Origin: Candidatus Electryonea clarkiae
GTDB lineage: Bacteria > Electryoneota > Electryoneia > Electryoneales > Electryoneaceae
Assembly: GCA_030765455.1 (NCBI GenBank)
Contig: JAVCCM010000135.1
Span: 1-55,339, forward strand
DNA: 55,339 nucleotides
Direction of reading: 5' to 3'
A model generated the notes under the pieces. It ran no database searches, was not told the DNA's origin, and was given only the letters and a program-made list of their open reading frames with translations. Below, in pieces: positions 1-9,298 of this stretch (its first letter is position 1; the number at the start of each line of letters is the position of its first letter). Made by a program: the position numbers and the translations under genes.

Positions 1-130
1 ACACCGTATGCTGCCTATGGCTGCCTTCAGACCCTGCCGTTGCCAGCAACGCCCTTGCCAATCGGTTTTACTTCCCCCAAATCGGGGTGTATTAATAAAA
101 AGGTGTCCACACCATGCTGGGCACACATAT

Positions 131-160
131 AAAAGCCGGAAACATAAAGTTCCCGGCTTT
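131..160 (-). terminator. Rho-independent terminator of the first C25 peptidase gene
   Basis: A GC-rich stem (AAAGCCGG paired with CCGGCTTT, loop of about 13 nt) lies 22 nt past the stop codon at 182. Read on the minus strand, the second arm runs directly into a T-rich stretch, as expected for intrinsic termination of the minus-strand gene. Confidence 0.75.
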
Positions 161-181
161 CGATATCAAAAAAGTTTACGA

Positions 182-3100
182 TCATTTCATTAATATCATC
201 TTATGAATGGCTGACCTTTCAGGTGTGTTCAACGCCACGAAGTACATTCCTGACGCCCAGCTTGAGCCGTCAATGGCAAATTGATGATATCCTGCTTCCA
301 CTCTTCCGTCGATCAATTGCAGCACTTCACGTCCCAGCAAGTCATAAACGGTCAGTTTGATAACCGAAATCTCAGGCACAGCTACACGGACGGTTGCAAC
401 GGGATTGAACGGATTTGGATAAGGCGGCTCGAAAGACCATGTTGCCGGAAGCGGATTTTCCTTCGCCTTGTTTCCTTCCCATGCAATTTCGATTTCTTCC
501 GTCGGAACTGATTCGCCTCTTTCATATACAGCCGCTACTTTGTAGATATAAGTTCCGGGCTCGAGTTGGAGCATGTCGTCGTCATACGTAACGTCGGGAA
601 CAGGGCCGGTAATGGCTTCATCATCACGAAATACCTTGAATCCCAGCAACTGTAAATCTTCATCCAGCTCCGGGTTGGGTGTCATCCAGGTAAGACGGGT
701 AATTTCATTCTCGATCACATCTGCTTCAAGAGTATGAGGTGGTGTCAGGGACTGACCAAGGGAGATACTGATATTGTCCAGATACCAACCTTCCAATACA
801 TCCTGATTCTGGACGTCGGTATCCGTCACATACCTGAAACGAATCCACAGGCTGTCGCCCTCTCCGGTCTGGAAGGTATATGACTGTTCCTCCCAATCGA
901 TCGCGCCGCTGTAAATCCTGTTTCCTTCACCGAAAGTGCCGTTGCCTCTCGTTGTATAGTTATAACCGTCCATTGGTACGACGATCCAGTTTTCCTGGTC
1001 CACAGTTACCTCAACACGGCCACCGTCATAACATTCTCCGCCATGCTGTACAGATATTTCCGCTTCCATCCAGTGTCGGAAAGAGAGAGTTACTGGAACG
1101 TCCCTGGGTACTCCAGGCAACTGGAGGCAACCGTCAAGGTTATCCCCGGAATCGCCGCCCATCGCATCACCGCATTTCCATGAACGAGTTCCATTATGAG
1201 TCCAGTTTTTTTCCGTGGTGATATGCCATTGATCGTCGCCACCATTCGCATAATGGGTTAACGGTTGTTCATTACCGTCAACATCTTCATAAATACCACC
1301 GATTTCTATCAGGTCAACTGCTCTGAAAAGATAGCCGTTCTCTTTTTCAATCCGCATCAAGACAGTTGCTCGATAAGGATCAGGCGCATCATCATCAATC
1401 GTAATAGTATATGCCGCCTCAAAATCTATCGCTTCGTTTGCCGGCACCGTAACTAAATCTTCTGATAACGCTACATCCGATATATATGGATTATCGCTGA
1501 AAACCTCGAGTGACGCATCCGACAGATCCGCTGAACCTTCATTCCTGATAGAAACGACCATTGTTGAGGTTTCGCCGGGATCGATACGGTGGTTGCCGTT
1601 GCCATCATCCTCGTCATTGGCTATACCTACATTTAAATACAGCCTTGGAGCGTGAAGACGTACAAATACTTCTCTCTCCCATTCACCTTCACCATCATCT
1701 GAAACGAAATTCACGAGAACTGTTGCATTCGTCATATCAATCACATCAACATCGATATTTGCAGCACATTCTACTATAATATTTCCACCGGGTTCCAGGT
1801 CCTCGATTGTCATCTCCTCGTCATCCAAAGAAAGTGCTGAGGACAGGGATTCAAAAGTCATTGTCATGGAGCTGATAGCATCTTGTCCCAGGTTTACTAT
1901 ATCCATTTCAAGAACGATCTCTTCCCCGAAATCCGCCATCCCGTTTCCATTACCGGAAACATCATCAGCAACAATACACTCAGCGACAGTCGGGAATGGA
2001 CCTTCGGCTGCAATAACCTGGACAGTACTGGTAAAGGGCAGCTTGTTATGAGCAATAATGGTGACTGTCAAATCGCCGGGATTGTCCAGTTCAAGAGGAA
2101 TATTTGCATTCCCGCGAGCATCCGTTTGACCGACCCTTATCACTTCTTCGTCATAGATCAAAACAACCCTCGCCCAGGCTTCACCGTCCGCCGAGAGTGT
2201 CAAATATGGATTTCCAAGGGAATAGTATTCAGGTAATTCAACTGCAAGCTCTTCGGGCGTGTCGGTAAACAGGTCAAGCGAAGGATCCCCGAAGAGATTG
2301 ATTTCATAATAACACCAACGCATGCATGACCCATTGATGTTTGCGGAGTTGTCATGTTTCGAATCGCGGTTGACACCACCTACCAGCGAAATGTTCTCAC
2401 CGAAAATCGCATCAAAAAACTGCCTGTTATATCGTTGTGAGGGACCATTTGTATCACCTGAATTCCCCCAACCAAAACGGCTGTTGCTCAGAACCGCGAA
2501 TGCTCCGTTATAAACAGTATTCCATTTTTCCATGATACTGTTCTGTTCAAAAGCACCGCAAAAGCAGCCTTGAGTGTAAATCAGGTATCTGCTGTTCTCT
2601 TCACCATCATTCGTAAGTGTCAGGTCTGAAATATTGTTATTAGTAGCCTTCAAGCCATATGTGACGTTTGCATGACCAAGGTGGCTGACAAAATGAGCCC
2701 CATTATTGAGACGGTCGAACAATTGGCTCCAGGACCAGACTGCTTCCCTGTCGTAGATAGTATCCACATGCCATTCGTCAGGGAAACCGACAGTTGTATA
2801 TCCGTAATTATTTGATCCTTCCGCCACTTCATCCTGGTAATCACCTCCCCAGGCTTCCCACCCCAGGTCCTCACCCGCCATCAGCGCTTCGGTGACCTGG
2901 TCAACAACCGGCTCAGTCTGATAAAGAATCATTTTGTCGATCCATGATTCAATCATACCCGAGGTTGAAACAGGTGCTCGTCCGACAGTGATTTCCTGGA
3001 AGAGATCCGCTTCAGCAGGTTCTCCCCAACGGTTGTCGTTATCATTGTTCCAGCTTCCGTCAAGCCCGGCGAAATATAGATCACTTGGAAGATTATCAGT

Positions 3101-4012
3101 TTCGCCACTTGCTTCAGCATACAAACCCCGGTATGGTACATAAGCGACATCACCGCCCATGATTACAAATTCAATATCGTATTCATCATAAGCTTCAATG
3201 ATGGCATTCCTGACTTTTTCAGCGTTATCCACTCCATCATAATTCGGGTAAATGTCGCCGGTAGTGGTGTAGATAGCTGTTTCGATTCCGCGCATCCGTT
3301 TGAATTCCGCGTATTCCTCCCAGTAAATCTCGTGGGCAGGAGCACAGATAATCAGTAGTTTAGGATCAAGTTCGTCAAGTTCATCCAATTCGGCGTTATA
3401 CTGCTGGGCGCTTGATATATCATCCGTCATTGATGACAGTATTTGATCTGTGTTTTTGCCGCCACGGAGAAAACGGCTTGCGTTTTCCGCTCTTTGCGTC
3501 GTTTGAGTAACAAGTTCAAGGTCAATGCTCTCAAGACGTTGAGCTGTTTGTGTAATGGGATCCCAACGGACAGGATGAACCAAAAATGTACCTATTGAGT
3601 AACCACGGAGGAAACCGGTCTGGAGGTCGCTTACAATATTAGCAGGGAAAACGTTGTTTCCCTGGTAAACTGAGGGATCCGGTACGAGAGGCATATATTT
3701 CATCTGGCTGATAGGAACCGGCTGACTTCCCGGCTCCGGGATGAACCTGCCCGGAACATCAACCCACTGAGCATTCAAAACCTGTATTTCTACCAGTTCT
3801 TCACCGGGAGGGAGTACAAGTATATGGTCTTTCGTCGGCAGCACCGGCATTCCGGGCTCACCGATTGATGGCACGCCTTCCATCCGGGCAAGGGTATAAC
3901 CGTCATTTTCAATAAGTTCGAGCGATCCGAAGGTAAAAGATCTTTGCAGGTTTCCGGCGAACACCACTGCCGTAAGCATCAAAACAACAAGAACAACCGT
4001 CACAATACGCAT
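182..4012 (-). CDS. Secreted C25 (gingipain-like) cysteine peptidase with T9SS sorting domain
   Basis: Predicted exported cysteine endopeptidase of about 1276 residues. The reading frame is open to 4078, but the ATG at 4012 is preferred because GGAGAT precedes it and a clean signal peptide follows (MRIVTVVLVVLMLTAVVFA). The peptidase C25 domain shows the expected His in HFVSHLGH (near residue 447) and the catalytic Cys in YTQGCFCGAF (near 483), followed by the family's INLFGDPSL motif. The middle and C-terminal parts are Ig-like or CARDB-like modules with acidic loops. A jelly-roll-like region and an FnIII-like module follow. The end is a type A sorting domain with YPNPFNP, LLGREV and GMYFV. 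It probably acts at the cell surface or is released. Family membership is clear; substrate specificity is unknown. It diverges from the metallopeptidase gene downstream of 4424. Confidence 0.9.
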   Translation of the reverse strand: MRIVTVVLVVLMLTAVVFAGNLQRSFTFGSLELIENDGYTLARMEGVPSIGEPGMPVLPTKDHILVLPPGEELVEIQVLNAQWVDVPGRFIPEPGSQPVPISQMKYMPLVPDPSVYQGNNVFPANIVSDLQTGFLRGYSIGTFLVHPVRWDPITQTAQRLESIDLELVTQTTQRAENASRFLRGGKNTDQILSSMTDDISSAQQYNAELDELDELDPKLLIICAPAHEIYWEEYAEFKRMRGIETAIYTTTGDIYPNYDGVDNAEKVRNAIIEAYDEYDIEFVIMGGDVAYVPYRGLYAEASGETDNLPSDLYFAGLDGSWNNDNDNRWGEPAEADLFQEITVGRAPVSTSGMIESWIDKMILYQTEPVVDQVTEALMAGEDLGWEAWGGDYQDEVAEGSNNYGYTTVGFPDEWHVDTIYDREAVWSWSQLFDRLNNGAHFVSHLGHANVTYGLKATNNNISDLTLTNDGEENSRYLIYTQGCFCGAFEQNSIMEKWNTVYNGAFAVLSNSRFGWGNSGDTNGPSQRYNRQFFDAIFGENISLVGGVNRDSKHDNSANINGSCMRWCYYEINLFGDPSLDLFTDTPEELAVELPEYYSLGNPYLTLSADGEAWARVVLIYDEEVIRVGQTDARGNANIPLELDNPGDLTVTIIAHNKLPFTSTVQVIAAEGPFPTVAECIVADDVSGNGNGMADFGEEIVLEMDIVNLGQDAISSMTMTFESLSSALSLDDEEMTIEDLEPGGNIIVECAANIDVDVIDMTNATVLVNFVSDDGEGEWEREVFVRLHAPRLYLNVGIANDEDDGNGNHRIDPGETSTMVVSIRNEGSADLSDASLEVFSDNPYISDVALSEDLVTVPANEAIDFEAAYTITIDDDAPDPYRATVLMRIEKENGYLFRAVDLIEIGGIYEDVDGNEQPLTHYANGGDDQWHITTEKNWTHNGTRSWKCGDAMGGDSGDNLDGCLQLPGVPRDVPVTLSFRHWMEAEISVQHGGECYDGGRVEVTVDQENWIVVPMDGYNYTTRGNGTFGEGNRIYSGAIDWEEQSYTFQTGEGDSLWIRFRYVTDTDVQNQDVLEGWYLDNISISLGQSLTPPHTLEADVIENEITRLTWMTPNPELDEDLQLLGFKVFRDDEAITGPVPDVTYDDDMLQLEPGTYIYKVAAVYERGESVPTEEIEIAWEGNKAKENPLPATWSFEPPYPNPFNPVATVRVAVPEISVIKLTVYDLLGREVLQLIDGRVEAGYHQFAIDGSSWASGMYFVALNTPERSAIHKMILMK

Positions 4013-4078
4013 GATGAAATCTCCATTGCTGGTGAATCGAAAAAAGTTAACCGTCTGCCTTTGGAGAGGCGGGTACAT

Positions 4079-4424
4079 CAGAACATTCCAATTTTCAAGA
4101 TAATGATATTCTATTGAGAATAAAAGTGCTTGATGGAAATCTATTGAATCAGAGCTTATTATTCAGGGATTTGGCTCAAAAATATAGTTGACGGCATACA
4201 AGTGTTTAATAATTCGTTGCTCTCCCACTCCTGCGGTTTCTCCGCTTTGCGCAATAAGGTGTTAATCTAATAGAATTCCATTTCTCTCACGAAGATAAGT
4301 TTTCCATTAGACTCTAGAATAATCTAAAACCATTCCGTTAAAACATCAAAAATTTATTAATAAGTTATGAATGCGCAGAACTTCATTTTATATTAATTCA
4401 ATACAAATTACAGAGCAGGTCAAA
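4079..4424. other. Divergent intergenic region
   Basis: An AT-rich, non-coding stretch between two divergent genes, so it should hold both promoters. I cannot place convincing -35/-10 pairs, and I see no RNA gene or repeat in it. Confidence 0.5.
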
Positions 4425-5018
4425 ATGAACTCCTGGGCAGAAACCTTTGCTAAGAACCACAGCATCCAACTCCGTTATGAAACACCTTTAGCTAACAACC
4501 TTACCGCTTACAAATATGATGATTCTGCGGGTGCGGTGGTTGTTATTGATTCGAATATGCCAAGCGAACGTCAGAATTTTGCTCTCTCCCATGAAACCGC
4601 CCATATACTCCTTGGTCATTCAGGCGAGATCGATCCAGTTGAGGAGCAGGAAGCCAACCGTCTCGCCTCTGAGTTGCTACTTCCCGAGAGTGAATTTGCC
4701 CCGGAAGCCTGGCGCGACCTGCGTGAACTGAGAGAACTGTTCAGTCATGCATCATTTGAAGCTATCGGAAGACGGCGCCTTGCGTTTGTTGACGGTGTGT
4801 TGACTATTGTCGATAATGGGAAACTGACACGCCGTTTATCATCAGAACTTTTCTCCGCCCCACCCTCACCGACCAAAATAGAATGGGATTTAATTCTGCA
4901 ATCATTCAAAGAACGTAGAGATATGTCAATGTCAGCAGAAGGGATACGATTTTCAGCAACATATGTGGACGAGGGTCGCGGCGTTGAAAGAGTGCTGTTG
5001 ACCGGTGAGGAAGCATAA
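4425..5018 (+). CDS. ImmA/IrrE-family zinc metallo-endopeptidase
   Basis: A protein of about 197 residues with the gluzincin signature HETAH (residues 56-60) in the context FALSHETAHILLGH, followed by EEQEANRLASELLLP, the typical third-ligand helix of ImmA/IrrE (COG2856) peptidases. Family members cleave repressors of the XRE/ImmR type or act as stress sensors. No helix-turn-helix repressor lies next to this gene, so its target is not evident. The frame is open from 4371, but the ATG at 4425 has a partial ribosome binding site (AGG, about 6 nt upstream) and the family's usual beginning, so it is preferred. The C-terminal 60 residues show no recognised domain. A small hairpin follows the stop codon. 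Confidence 0.82.
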   Translation: MNSWAETFAKNHSIQLRYETPLANNLTAYKYDDSAGAVVVIDSNMPSERQNFALSHETAHILLGHSGEIDPVEEQEANRLASELLLPESEFAPEAWRDLRELRELFSHASFEAIGRRRLAFVDGVLTIVDNGKLTRRLSSELFSAPPSPTKIEWDLILQSFKERRDMSMSAEGIRFSATYVDEGRGVERVLLTGEEA

Positions 5019-5020
5019 AA

Positions 5021-5047
5021 AGAGACCATTCGTATCATTAGGTCTCT
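5021..5047. terminator. Weak hairpin after the ImmA/IrrE-type gene
   Basis: AGAGACC pairs with GGTCTCT across a 13-nt loop immediately after the stop codon. The T-run needed for intrinsic termination is present only on the minus strand, so plus-strand termination activity is doubtful. Confidence 0.35.
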
Positions 5048-5125
5048 GTTGTGAACTCGATTCAATAGGAAATCAGATAAATTCCAACTTATTATTATTT
5101 TTGAGAGGAATTTTAGGGAAATGAC

Positions 5126-5638
5126 ATGGATAATGCCAAAGAAGAGAAGAAATTAGTACGAAGACAGACGCAGATGGGTGGAATGGCTCCTCCAATGGCA
5201 CCCGCTGAACCGGGTGTCAGGGTTGTTACCGAGACTATTCCGGTACAGACCCGGGGCGGTGGGCAGATGGTTGACCTAACGGCTGAGATCGGTCGTGTGC
5301 TTCAAAAGATCGGGATGAGTGACGGGACGGTTACGGTTTTTGTTTCCGGCTCGACCGCATCAATAACTACTATCGAGTATGAACCGGGATTGCAAAAAGA
5401 TTTTCCGGATGCGATGGAACGTATTGCACCATCAAAGGGTATGCGTTACAAGCATGATGATACCTGGCATGACGGTAATGGGCATAGCCATGTCCGAGCT
5501 TCACTGGTGGGACCTTCGTTGACAATCCCATTCAGTCAGAGGAGGCTCATGCTCGGAACCTGGCAGCAGATTGTAGTCAATGACTGGGATAACAAGGGAA
5601 GATACCGGGATATCATTTTACAGTTTATGGGGGTGTGA
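5126..5638 (+). CDS. YjbQ / UPF0047 family protein
   Basis: A 170-residue protein of the YjbQ (UPF0047) family, recognised by the C-terminal block HDDTWHDGNGHSHVRASLVG followed by LGTWQQIVVNDWD. The histidines and aspartates in this block are the conserved site of the family. Some homologues have weak thiamine-phosphate synthase activity when tested, but the physiological role is unclear. Compared with typical members of about 135-140 residues, this copy has roughly 30 extra N-terminal residues that are Met/Pro-rich and polar. An internal start in that stretch is possible, but TAGGGAA precedes the ATG at 5126. The gene is co-directional with its neighbours, but the long gap downstream argues against coupling to mfd. 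Confidence 0.88.
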   Translation: MDNAKEEKKLVRRQTQMGGMAPPMAPAEPGVRVVTETIPVQTRGGGQMVDLTAEIGRVLQKIGMSDGTVTVFVSGSTASITTIEYEPGLQKDFPDAMERIAPSKGMRYKHDDTWHDGNGHSHVRASLVGPSLTIPFSQRRLMLGTWQQIVVNDWDNKGRYRDIILQFMGV

Positions 5639-5700
5639 ATAACAACATTGCTATTTTAGTATAAATGTCTGAAATATTGTATCTGGAGTCCGTATATTTG

Positions 5701-5862
5701 GTGTCATTCCTGCGAATGCAGGTTGTCCGAGAACGCAAAATCAGCTCAGAGTGTCATTCCTGCGAAGGCAGGAATCCAGACATTACAACAGGTTACGACA
5801 TTGTGGATTCCCGGATCAAGTCCGAGAATGACATTGTCGGACGGTCTGGAAGGCAGGAATGA
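5701..5862. repeat. Interspersed palindromic repeat (GTCATTCCTGCGAA type)
   Basis: Within the 303-nt gap between the YjbQ-type gene and mfd, GTGTCATTCCTGCGAA occurs at 5701 and again at 5751. The second copy continues to GGCAGGAATCC and is matched by an inverted half (GGATTCCCGG then GAGAATGACAT, about 5805-5834). This layout matches the REP/MITE-like elements often seen between genes in many bacteria. Nothing else is apparent in the gap. Confidence 0.75.
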
Positions 5863-5941
5863 AACGGAGGATTGATCAAAATACACACATAATGTATCTG
5901 GATTATAATTATCACATATCTATTGATATAAATTAGATTTA

Positions 5942-8900
5942 ATGACAGGAAGCAGCACGGGAAGATCAGACAAGACGGTATTCGACCGGCTTAAAACGAA
6001 GATATATAATGCACCTTTGATGCGGGAGATTCGCAACTCCATAGTCAAGGGCGCAAAGCAGGTGGAGTACGCCCGGGCTGCAGGGTCACTGACCTCATTT
6101 GTAATATCCTCCCTGGTAGAAAAAGAAAAGCAAAAAATCCTCCTTGTATCGCCTGAAACCCGCACAGCAGAAAGAACACGGGACGATCTACGAACTTTAT
6201 TAGGAGACGAACGCATTTTTTTCATGCCGCCCCGCGCGGCAATTCCCTATGATCCGCTTCACCAGAATCCCCGTTTCGATGAACGTGCCGGGGTGTTTGA
6301 AAAACTGATCACCGGTGATTTTGATGTAATTATCACACTCCCTGCGACACTTGTCGAAAAAACCGAGGACATTTCCAGGCAGAAAAAACGGATGATCAGT
6401 TTCAAGGTCGGAGATTCCATTGACCGCGATGCTCTTATTCTTGTTCTGAGTGAAGCAGGGATGAGACGAGAGGTTCGGGCTGAGGGACCCGGTGATTTAG
6501 CAGTTCGGGGAGCGGTAATAGATATTTATCCACCGTCAGCCGAAATACCGGTCAGGCTTGAACTTTGGGGCGACGAGATCATCGAGCTTCGTAATTATGA
6601 TCCTGTTACCCAACGCTCGAAAGATCACCTGGATGAAATAAGTTTTTACGCCGGTGAGCAAGCGGACATTAATCGCACAGAATGCCTGCTGGATATTCTG
6701 GATGAAAATATCACGGTATTTGTTGATGATCCGGACGCCCTGGAATCCGGGCTGCTCCGGGTATGGGAAGAAATAGATTATCAGTATATCCGCCACAGGG
6801 ACCTGGAAAAGGACATATACACCCACACACCAGACGAACTTTATATAAGACCGGGAACAATTCATGCCAACCTTGCAGAACGACAGAGGATTATCCACCG
6901 TGGTGCGGCTTCTCCCACTTCCGGAGCGATTAATTTCGATTCAAGGACGCATGAGACCTATCTCGGAGATCTGGATCGATTTGCCAACAATTTAAAACAG
7001 AACAAATTAGCGAATTTAGATAATATTATCCTTTGCGACAGGGAGAGCCAGGTCGCACGCCTTGAAGACCTCCTGGATGACAGGGGCGTCAGCCCTGGTG
7101 ACGTACAAATTACGGTCGGTTCGCTACATGAAGGCTTCACCTGGATGGATGCCGGGGTTGCCCTGATGACTGATCATCAGATCTTTGGTCGTCACAAACG
7201 AACAGCTCCATTCAGACATCGTCAACACAGGGTTGATCCGACTGCATTTGAACAGTTAAAAATGGGCGATTTCGTAGTTCATATGGATTTTGGTATAGGT
7301 AAATACCTGGGTCTGAAAAAGATCAACGTAAAAAACATGGAACGGGAATGCCTCCAGGTCGAGTACCGGGACGGCGTAAAAGTATATGTCCGCCTTAACC
7401 AGTTTTCCCGGCTTCAAAGATTCCAGGGTACTGACGGCGTGTCACCCCGGCTTTCAAAAATTGGGGGTTCGGATTGGGATTCTACAAGGGCAAAAACCAA
7501 AAAAGCCGTTGAAGAAATGGCAAAAGATATCATTCAGCTTTATGCCCGCCGCCAGGTTGAAGGCGGACGCGCGTTCACGGCTGATACTCCCTGGCAGAGG
7601 GAAATGGAAGCGGCTTTTGAATTTGAGGATACCCCTGATCAGAGTGTTGCCTCACGCGAAATAAAAGATGATATGGAAAAACCGGTAGCTATGGACCGCC
7701 TGCTTTGCGGAGACGTTGGATTCGGAAAAACAGAAGTGGCGGTACGTGCCGCTTTCAAAGCAATCCAGGATTCATCCCAGATAGCAATACTGGTGCCGAC
7801 AACAATTTTAGCTCAGCAGCATTTTGTAACGATATCAGAAAGATTGAGGAAGTATCCAATAAGGATTGAAGTTTTAAGCAGATTCCGCAGTAAGAAAGAG
7901 CAAAAAGAGGTAGTGGAGGGTTTAGCTTCAGGTGTTGTGGACCTGGTGATTGGAACCCATCGACTCTTATCAAAGGATATCCAGTTTAAAAATCTTGGAC
8001 TGATGGTCATAGATGAAGAGCATCGTTTCGGAGTGAAACACAAGGAAAAACTGAAACGGTTTCGAGCGACAGTTGACGTATTGACCCTGTCCGCTACACC
8101 TATTCCAAGGACATTGAATTTTGCCCTGTCGGGCGTAAAGGATATGTCTATGATCGCCACCGCACCCCATGACAGGCACCCAATTCAAACCGAGATCGTG
8201 CCATTTGACAACCATGTAATCAGGGAGGCAATCCTTCGTGAAGTCGCCCGTGGCGGACAGATTTATTTCCTGCACAACAGGGTAAAGAGTATTCTTGCGA
8301 TGAAAGGTATGCTTGAAAGACTGGTTCCCGGTATTAAGATCGCCGTAGCACATGGTCAGATGAAGGAACGTGACCTGGAGAAAGTCATGGATGATTTTCT
8401 TCATGAACGGTTCCAGGTGTTGGTATGTACTATGATAATTGAATCGGGTCTCGACCTGCCGAATGTCAACACTCTGATTATCAACCGTGCCGACCGGTTA
8501 GGGCTTGCTCAATTATACCAGGTACGCGGAAGAATCGGTCGCAGTTTCAGACAGGCGTATGCTTATTTACTCACACCGCCAAGAATGTTGTTGAATCCCG
8601 ATGCACGAAAAAGACTTGAGACAATCGCCGAGAACACCCGGCTGGGAAGCGGTTTCCAGATAGCAATGCGTGATCTTGAAATTCGTGGAGCCGGAAACCT
8701 GCTTGGTGCTCAGCAGAGCGGTTTTATTAACCAGGTTGGTTTTGAACTTTATACTGAAATGCTGTCTGAAGCCGTCAAAAATATGGGTGAAAAAGAAGGT
8801 GCGGAGTTGCCTGAAGTAAAGAAGACTTTTGATCCCCGGAATGTGAAAGTGGATATTGCCGTCAATGCCATGCTGCCGACAATGTATATCTCCGATGCCG

Positions 8901-9298
8901 CCGAAAGAGTAGAGTTTTACAGGCGCCTAAGCAGGGCGCAGACCCAGGCGGAAGTCCTGGAATTACGCGGCGAATTGCGTGACCGTTTTGGTCCATTGCC
9001 GGATGATGCTTCACACCTCCTGGATATAGTCGAAACCCAGACGCTGTCTGCTCGAAGTGGAGTGACACGGGTGGATTTACATGATGACGTGGCTTTTTTT
9101 GAATTTGAAGCGGACTGGGGCGGTGATAATACACACGAATATATCGGGGAACTGATTCGATTGACAGAAGACATGCCGATTGAACTCAAGGGTACGGGAT
9201 CTTTGGGACTTCGTCTCGCTCTTGAAAGATCGGATGACTGGAATGAACACTGGAAACAGATAAAGTTACTGCTTGAACGATTGCCGGAAATGGAATGA
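5942..9298 (+). CDS. mfd: Transcription-repair coupling factor Mfd
   Basis: The 1118-residue DNA translocase that removes stalled RNA polymerase and recruits UvrA to template-strand lesions. The domain order is complete. A UvrB-homology module spans roughly residues 1-400. The CarD-like RNA polymerase interaction domain starts near 438 (GDFVVHMDFGIGKYLG). The superfamily 2 helicase core has Walker A GDVGFGKTE (about 589-597) and DEEH (about 691-694). The helicase C-terminal part includes QLYQVRGRIGRS, followed by the translocation motif RDLEIRGAGNLLG and the D7 TRCF domain. No strong Shine-Dalgarno precedes the ATG at 5942, so the first residues are uncertain. The stop codon overlaps the next start as ATGA. 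Confidence 0.97.
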   Translation: MTGSSTGRSDKTVFDRLKTKIYNAPLMREIRNSIVKGAKQVEYARAAGSLTSFVISSLVEKEKQKILLVSPETRTAERTRDDLRTLLGDERIFFMPPRAAIPYDPLHQNPRFDERAGVFEKLITGDFDVIITLPATLVEKTEDISRQKKRMISFKVGDSIDRDALILVLSEAGMRREVRAEGPGDLAVRGAVIDIYPPSAEIPVRLELWGDEIIELRNYDPVTQRSKDHLDEISFYAGEQADINRTECLLDILDENITVFVDDPDALESGLLRVWEEIDYQYIRHRDLEKDIYTHTPDELYIRPGTIHANLAERQRIIHRGAASPTSGAINFDSRTHETYLGDLDRFANNLKQNKLANLDNIILCDRESQVARLEDLLDDRGVSPGDVQITVGSLHEGFTWMDAGVALMTDHQIFGRHKRTAPFRHRQHRVDPTAFEQLKMGDFVVHMDFGIGKYLGLKKINVKNMERECLQVEYRDGVKVYVRLNQFSRLQRFQGTDGVSPRLSKIGGSDWDSTRAKTKKAVEEMAKDIIQLYARRQVEGGRAFTADTPWQREMEAAFEFEDTPDQSVASREIKDDMEKPVAMDRLLCGDVGFGKTEVAVRAAFKAIQDSSQIAILVPTTILAQQHFVTISERLRKYPIRIEVLSRFRSKKEQKEVVEGLASGVVDLVIGTHRLLSKDIQFKNLGLMVIDEEHRFGVKHKEKLKRFRATVDVLTLSATPIPRTLNFALSGVKDMSMIATAPHDRHPIQTEIVPFDNHVIREAILREVARGGQIYFLHNRVKSILAMKGMLERLVPGIKIAVAHGQMKERDLEKVMDDFLHERFQVLVCTMIIESGLDLPNVNTLIINRADRLGLAQLYQVRGRIGRSFRQAYAYLLTPPRMLLNPDARKRLETIAENTRLGSGFQIAMRDLEIRGAGNLLGAQQSGFINQVGFELYTEMLSEAVKNMGEKEGAELPEVKKTFDPRNVKVDIAVNAMLPTMYISDAAERVEFYRRLSRAQTQAEVLELRGELRDRFGPLPDDASHLLDIVETQTLSARSGVTRVDLHDDVAFFEFEADWGGDNTHEYIGELIRLTEDMPIELKGTGSLGLRLALERSDDWNEHWKQIKLLLERLPEME

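Noticed and set aside
8..193. 61-codon plus-strand open frame at the left edge
   Set aside because: It reads through the terminator hairpin of the first peptidase gene, is Arg/Cys/Pro-rich without pattern and has no ribosome site. No gene was recognised in 1-130.
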